Shown piece by piece: positions 61,869 to 64,000 of a stretch of 64,000 nt of DNA. Numbering within the stretch: position 1 is the stretch's first letter; the number at the start of each line of letters is the position of its first letter. Source of the DNA: Ornatilinea sp. (GTDB lineage: Bacteria; Chloroflexota; Anaerolineae; Anaerolineales; Anaerolineaceae); assembly GCA_018433975.1 (NCBI GenBank), contig JAHDQE010000067.1:1-64000 (forward strand), given 5' to 3'. The notes beneath the pieces are model-generated. The model did no database searches and was not told where the DNA came from. It saw only the letters and a program-made list of their open reading frames with translations. The position numbers and the translations under genes were made by a program.

Positions 61869-63881
61869 TTATGGTACACAATTGAAGTCGCGTTGGGCGG
61901 CTTCGATGAATTTTTGATCTTCTGCAGTGGGAGGTGTAATGTTTTGAATACGGTTCCAGGTATCGCACAGCGCCGGGCGAAAGAATTCGTCCGAAAGCAC
62001 ACTGTCACTGAGTTCCCTGGCCTGATCCCAATAACCGGACCGGGCATAAGCTTCAATAAAAATCAGTAATTCAGATGGTTGGCGAGGAAAAAGCGACCGG
62101 CTGAGAGCGTCATCGCCCAGGGCGGCTACAGTATTCCAATCACCCTGCTGGCGGGCCAGTTCTGCTTTTTCGTAAGTATAACACCAATTGTGCTCCGGTT
62201 CAGCCCCCAGAAAATCGGGCGGTTGGTGGGGGTCCTCCGGATCCGGAATGATCCGTTCCGGGTGGCTCAAACCGAGCGAATCCCGGGCAGACTCCGAGAG
62301 CAGCAGATGGTTCCCCTCGTCAGGCGTCAGCACGCGCAGGCATCCCGGAGGATCGTAGACCACCAGCAGCATGTGGTCGGCGGGCTGCTCAAATTTCAAA
62401 GTTCCATAACCGACGTAAATCGGAGTCTCCGGGTCCTCCAGCGGGAGATATTTTTCCTCGAACTTATAAAAATCCAGCATGGAGTATGGATATGTCAACG
62501 AGCGGGATTGGGGGGCATAAGTGTAGTTGAGCGCCGGAGTGAGGAACTTATCCACGTGATACCAGAAGGGGGATTGGTCTAGGGTAACAATGGTCCCTTC
62601 CTCCAGAGCAGGTGCCCGCCAGGCAAGCTGCCAGTAGAAATCCCGGAAGACCTGCCATTCTTTGCGGTATAGATTCGCGTTCTGGAAATGCTGTCCCACG
62701 GAAAGGCCGACCAACACCGCCACCACAACCGCCTGGAGCCGTGGGCGGCGCACCAGGCCGATCAGCGCCGGGATCACCAGGCAGACCCCCAGCATGAAAG
62801 CCAGCGTGGTGCGGTCCCAGGGGAAGTCCAGCGAAAGCGGAATATTGGTGATCCAGAACGGCCCGCCGCACACCACCAGCGCGACCGCGCCTACCGCCAG
62901 CCACTCCAGGTCTTCGCGCCAACCCCGTTCGCCGGTATCCTCGGAAGAGGGTCCAAGGTTCAGCAGCAGGAACCCAATGGGCACCAGCGCGGCCAGCGCC
63001 AGCGCCAGATAAAGCGCCAGCGCACGCGGCCCAACCGGGATGGTGGTAAAAAGCTGTATCCAGGTGCCAAAAGTCACGGTAAGAATGTCTTTCCCCACCG
63101 TCCCCGCCAGTCCAACCAGTGTGCTCCAGAAATCCGTTTTGAATGCGTCCAGCAGGCCCGGCTGGTAAGAGACAAATTGCACCACATACACCCGCCACAG
63201 CAGGAAAGCGGCCAGCACAGCCAGATAAGGCAGCCAGTGCAGAAGCACCTGCCGCAAACGCTTTCTCCGATCGGGTGTGCGTTCCGATAGGATCAACCAC
63301 AGTAAAACCGGCCGGAGCAGTTCCAGACCGACAAAATATTCAATAAAGAAGATGTTAAATGAAAGGGTAAATGCAGCCAGCGTGAACGGCCAGAACCGTC
63401 CGGGGCGCTTCTCGGCCTGAACCATCGCCATCAGAGAACCCAGGAACAGGGCCAGAACAATAAAGTGCAGGGAATACTCCAGCGCCAGCGGCTCCTGTTT
63501 GAAAGCCGGAAAGACGACAAACAGCAGGGCTGCCCAGACGGCTTTATGTTTGGCTTCCGGCCACACCATTCGCAAGAACCGCCACAGCAGCACGCCATCC
63601 ACCCAGCGCAGCAGCAGGAGGAAAATATGATATCCGGCGAAATTCTCCTCAAACAAGGCGGTTACCGTGGCAAAGATGTACGCGCCCGCCGGGCGCACCC
63701 ACGAGATGAAGTCCACCACACCGCGCCAGCCGGCCACATGGTTCACATACACAAAAGGCCAGTCATCCGCGTAAAGCCCCATCCAGGGAACCAAGACTCC
63801 ATAAGCCAGGACACTGGCCCACAGCAGGCTGACGGGGACCGCCCATTTGGGAAGATGGAATTTATCCTTGAAAGGGAACAT
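61869..63881 (-). CDS. Multi-spanning membrane protein, GT-C-like
   Basis: The protein of about 670 residues has some 10 hydrophobic helices in its first about 400 residues and a soluble C-terminal domain (about 440-670) with repeated helix pairs. Early LYADDWPFVY carries an acidic pair in the first outer loop, reminiscent of GT-C glycosyltransferases, but the match is weak. I chose ATG 63881 because the upstream gene, still open in another frame, ends at 63889. A start at 63950 would overlap it by 62 bases. No substrate can be inferred. Confidence 0.65.
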   Translation of the reverse strand: MFPFKDKFHLPKWAVPVSLLWASVLAYGVLVPWMGLYADDWPFVYVNHVAGWRGVVDFISWVRPAGAYIFATVTALFEENFAGYHIFLLLLRWVDGVLLWRFLRMVWPEAKHKAVWAALLFVVFPAFKQEPLALEYSLHFIVLALFLGSLMAMVQAEKRPGRFWPFTLAAFTLSFNIFFIEYFVGLELLRPVLLWLILSERTPDRRKRLRQVLLHWLPYLAVLAAFLLWRVYVVQFVSYQPGLLDAFKTDFWSTLVGLAGTVGKDILTVTFGTWIQLFTTIPVGPRALALYLALALAALVPIGFLLLNLGPSSEDTGERGWREDLEWLAVGAVALVVCGGPFWITNIPLSLDFPWDRTTLAFMLGVCLVIPALIGLVRRPRLQAVVVAVLVGLSVGQHFQNANLYRKEWQVFRDFYWQLAWRAPALEEGTIVTLDQSPFWYHVDKFLTPALNYTYAPQSRSLTYPYSMLDFYKFEEKYLPLEDPETPIYVGYGTLKFEQPADHMLLVVYDPPGCLRVLTPDEGNHLLLSESARDSLGLSHPERIIPDPEDPHQPPDFLGAEPEHNWCYTYEKAELARQQGDWNTVAALGDDALSRSLFPRQPSELLIFIEAYARSGYWDQARELSDSVLSDEFFRPALCDTWNRIQNITPPTAEDQKFIEAAQRDFNCVP

Positions 63882-63888
63882 CACAAAT

Positions 63889-64000
63889 TCAATCCAGGTC
63901 TTTTTTCGGCGTTTTGACCGCCCTCGGCGCATGTTTAAGGAAATCTTCAACCAGTTTCATATCCGGCGCAGGAGCCAGGCTGTGGTCAAAGGAGCCGTCC
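63889..64000 (-). CDS. Partial gene, C-terminal 36 residues (N-terminus beyond window)
   Basis: A leftward frame open from the right edge ends at a TGA (63891-63889), reading ...DGSFDHSLAPAPD and LVEDFLKHAPRAVKTPKKDLD. It is 7 bases before the start of the multi-spanning protein, so the two are probably cotranscribed. The family is not recognisable from this piece. Confidence 0.5.
   Translation of the reverse strand, partial: DGSFDHSLAPAPDMKLVEDFLKHAPRAVKTPKKDLD

Overview
The window looks like bacterial chromosome from an anaerobic or microaerophilic member of the Chloroflexota, most probably class Anaerolineae. This placement is an inference. It rests on the gene mix (paired MinD-type ferredoxin ATPases with a NifX-like protein, rubrerythrin, GatB, a stand-alone GltB, NBR1-Ig-like and CAP-domain lipoproteins with Thr/Pro linkers, S9 peptidase, SDR and aldo/keto reductase genes) and not on any ribosomal marker. 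No rRNA, tRNA, CRISPR array, prophage or complete insertion sequence was recognised.

Layout. 0-5.6 kb: a partial GNAT, a CHASE4-GGDEF-EAL protein, an XRE-cupin regulator and a double-thioredoxin/CcdA-like membrane protein. 5.7-9.5 kb: a tightly packed leftward operon (DUF5320, NifX-like, two MinD-ferredoxin ATPases, MIP18-like, radical SAM), then osmC behind a similar operator. 10.3-20.1 kb: adenosine deaminase, a PAS-GGDEF protein, a GDPD, a peptidase E-like protein, an ABC exporter pair, and a PadR-controlled three-gene operon with a MATE-like transporter. 20.4-26.2 kb: a full-length glutamate synthase large subunit with a suggestive RNA leader, then a TspO/MBR-like protein. 26.2-31.3 kb: an AT-richer accessory island with two lipoprotein paralogues (one frameshifted), a second GDPD, a TolB-like protein and REP-like repeats. 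31.4-47.6 kb: mostly leftward metabolic and envelope genes (rubrerythrin is the rightward exception; S9 peptidase, SDR, lipoproteins, phosphofructokinase, two PilZ proteins, aldo/keto reductase, RNase HI, nitroreductase, SMP-30). 47.8-52.3 kb: two membrane-anchored Thr/Pro-rich paralogues, then an AT-rich rsgA flanked on both sides by tandem composite repeats. 52.3-57.4 kb: a membrane class III cyclase, the primary sigma factor and an NBR1-Ig lipoprotein. 58.05 kb: a HIT-family gene. 58.6-59.2 kb: a dense cluster of exact DnaA boxes that I read as the chromosomal origin. 59.4-64 kb: gatB, a CAP-domain lipoprotein and a multi-spanning membrane protein.

How the genes fit together. Nucleotide signalling is prominent: two diguanylate cyclase-type proteins keep both the GGDEF motif and the RxxD inhibitory site, two adjacent PilZ proteins could read c-di-GMP, and a class III cyclase could make cAMP. 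A second theme is redox and Fe-S biology: the MinD/NifX/MIP18/radical SAM operon, OsmC, the thiol-disulfide membrane protein and rubrerythrin. Genes left of the DnaA-box cluster mostly run leftward, away from it, as expected for leading-strand genes of a left replichore.
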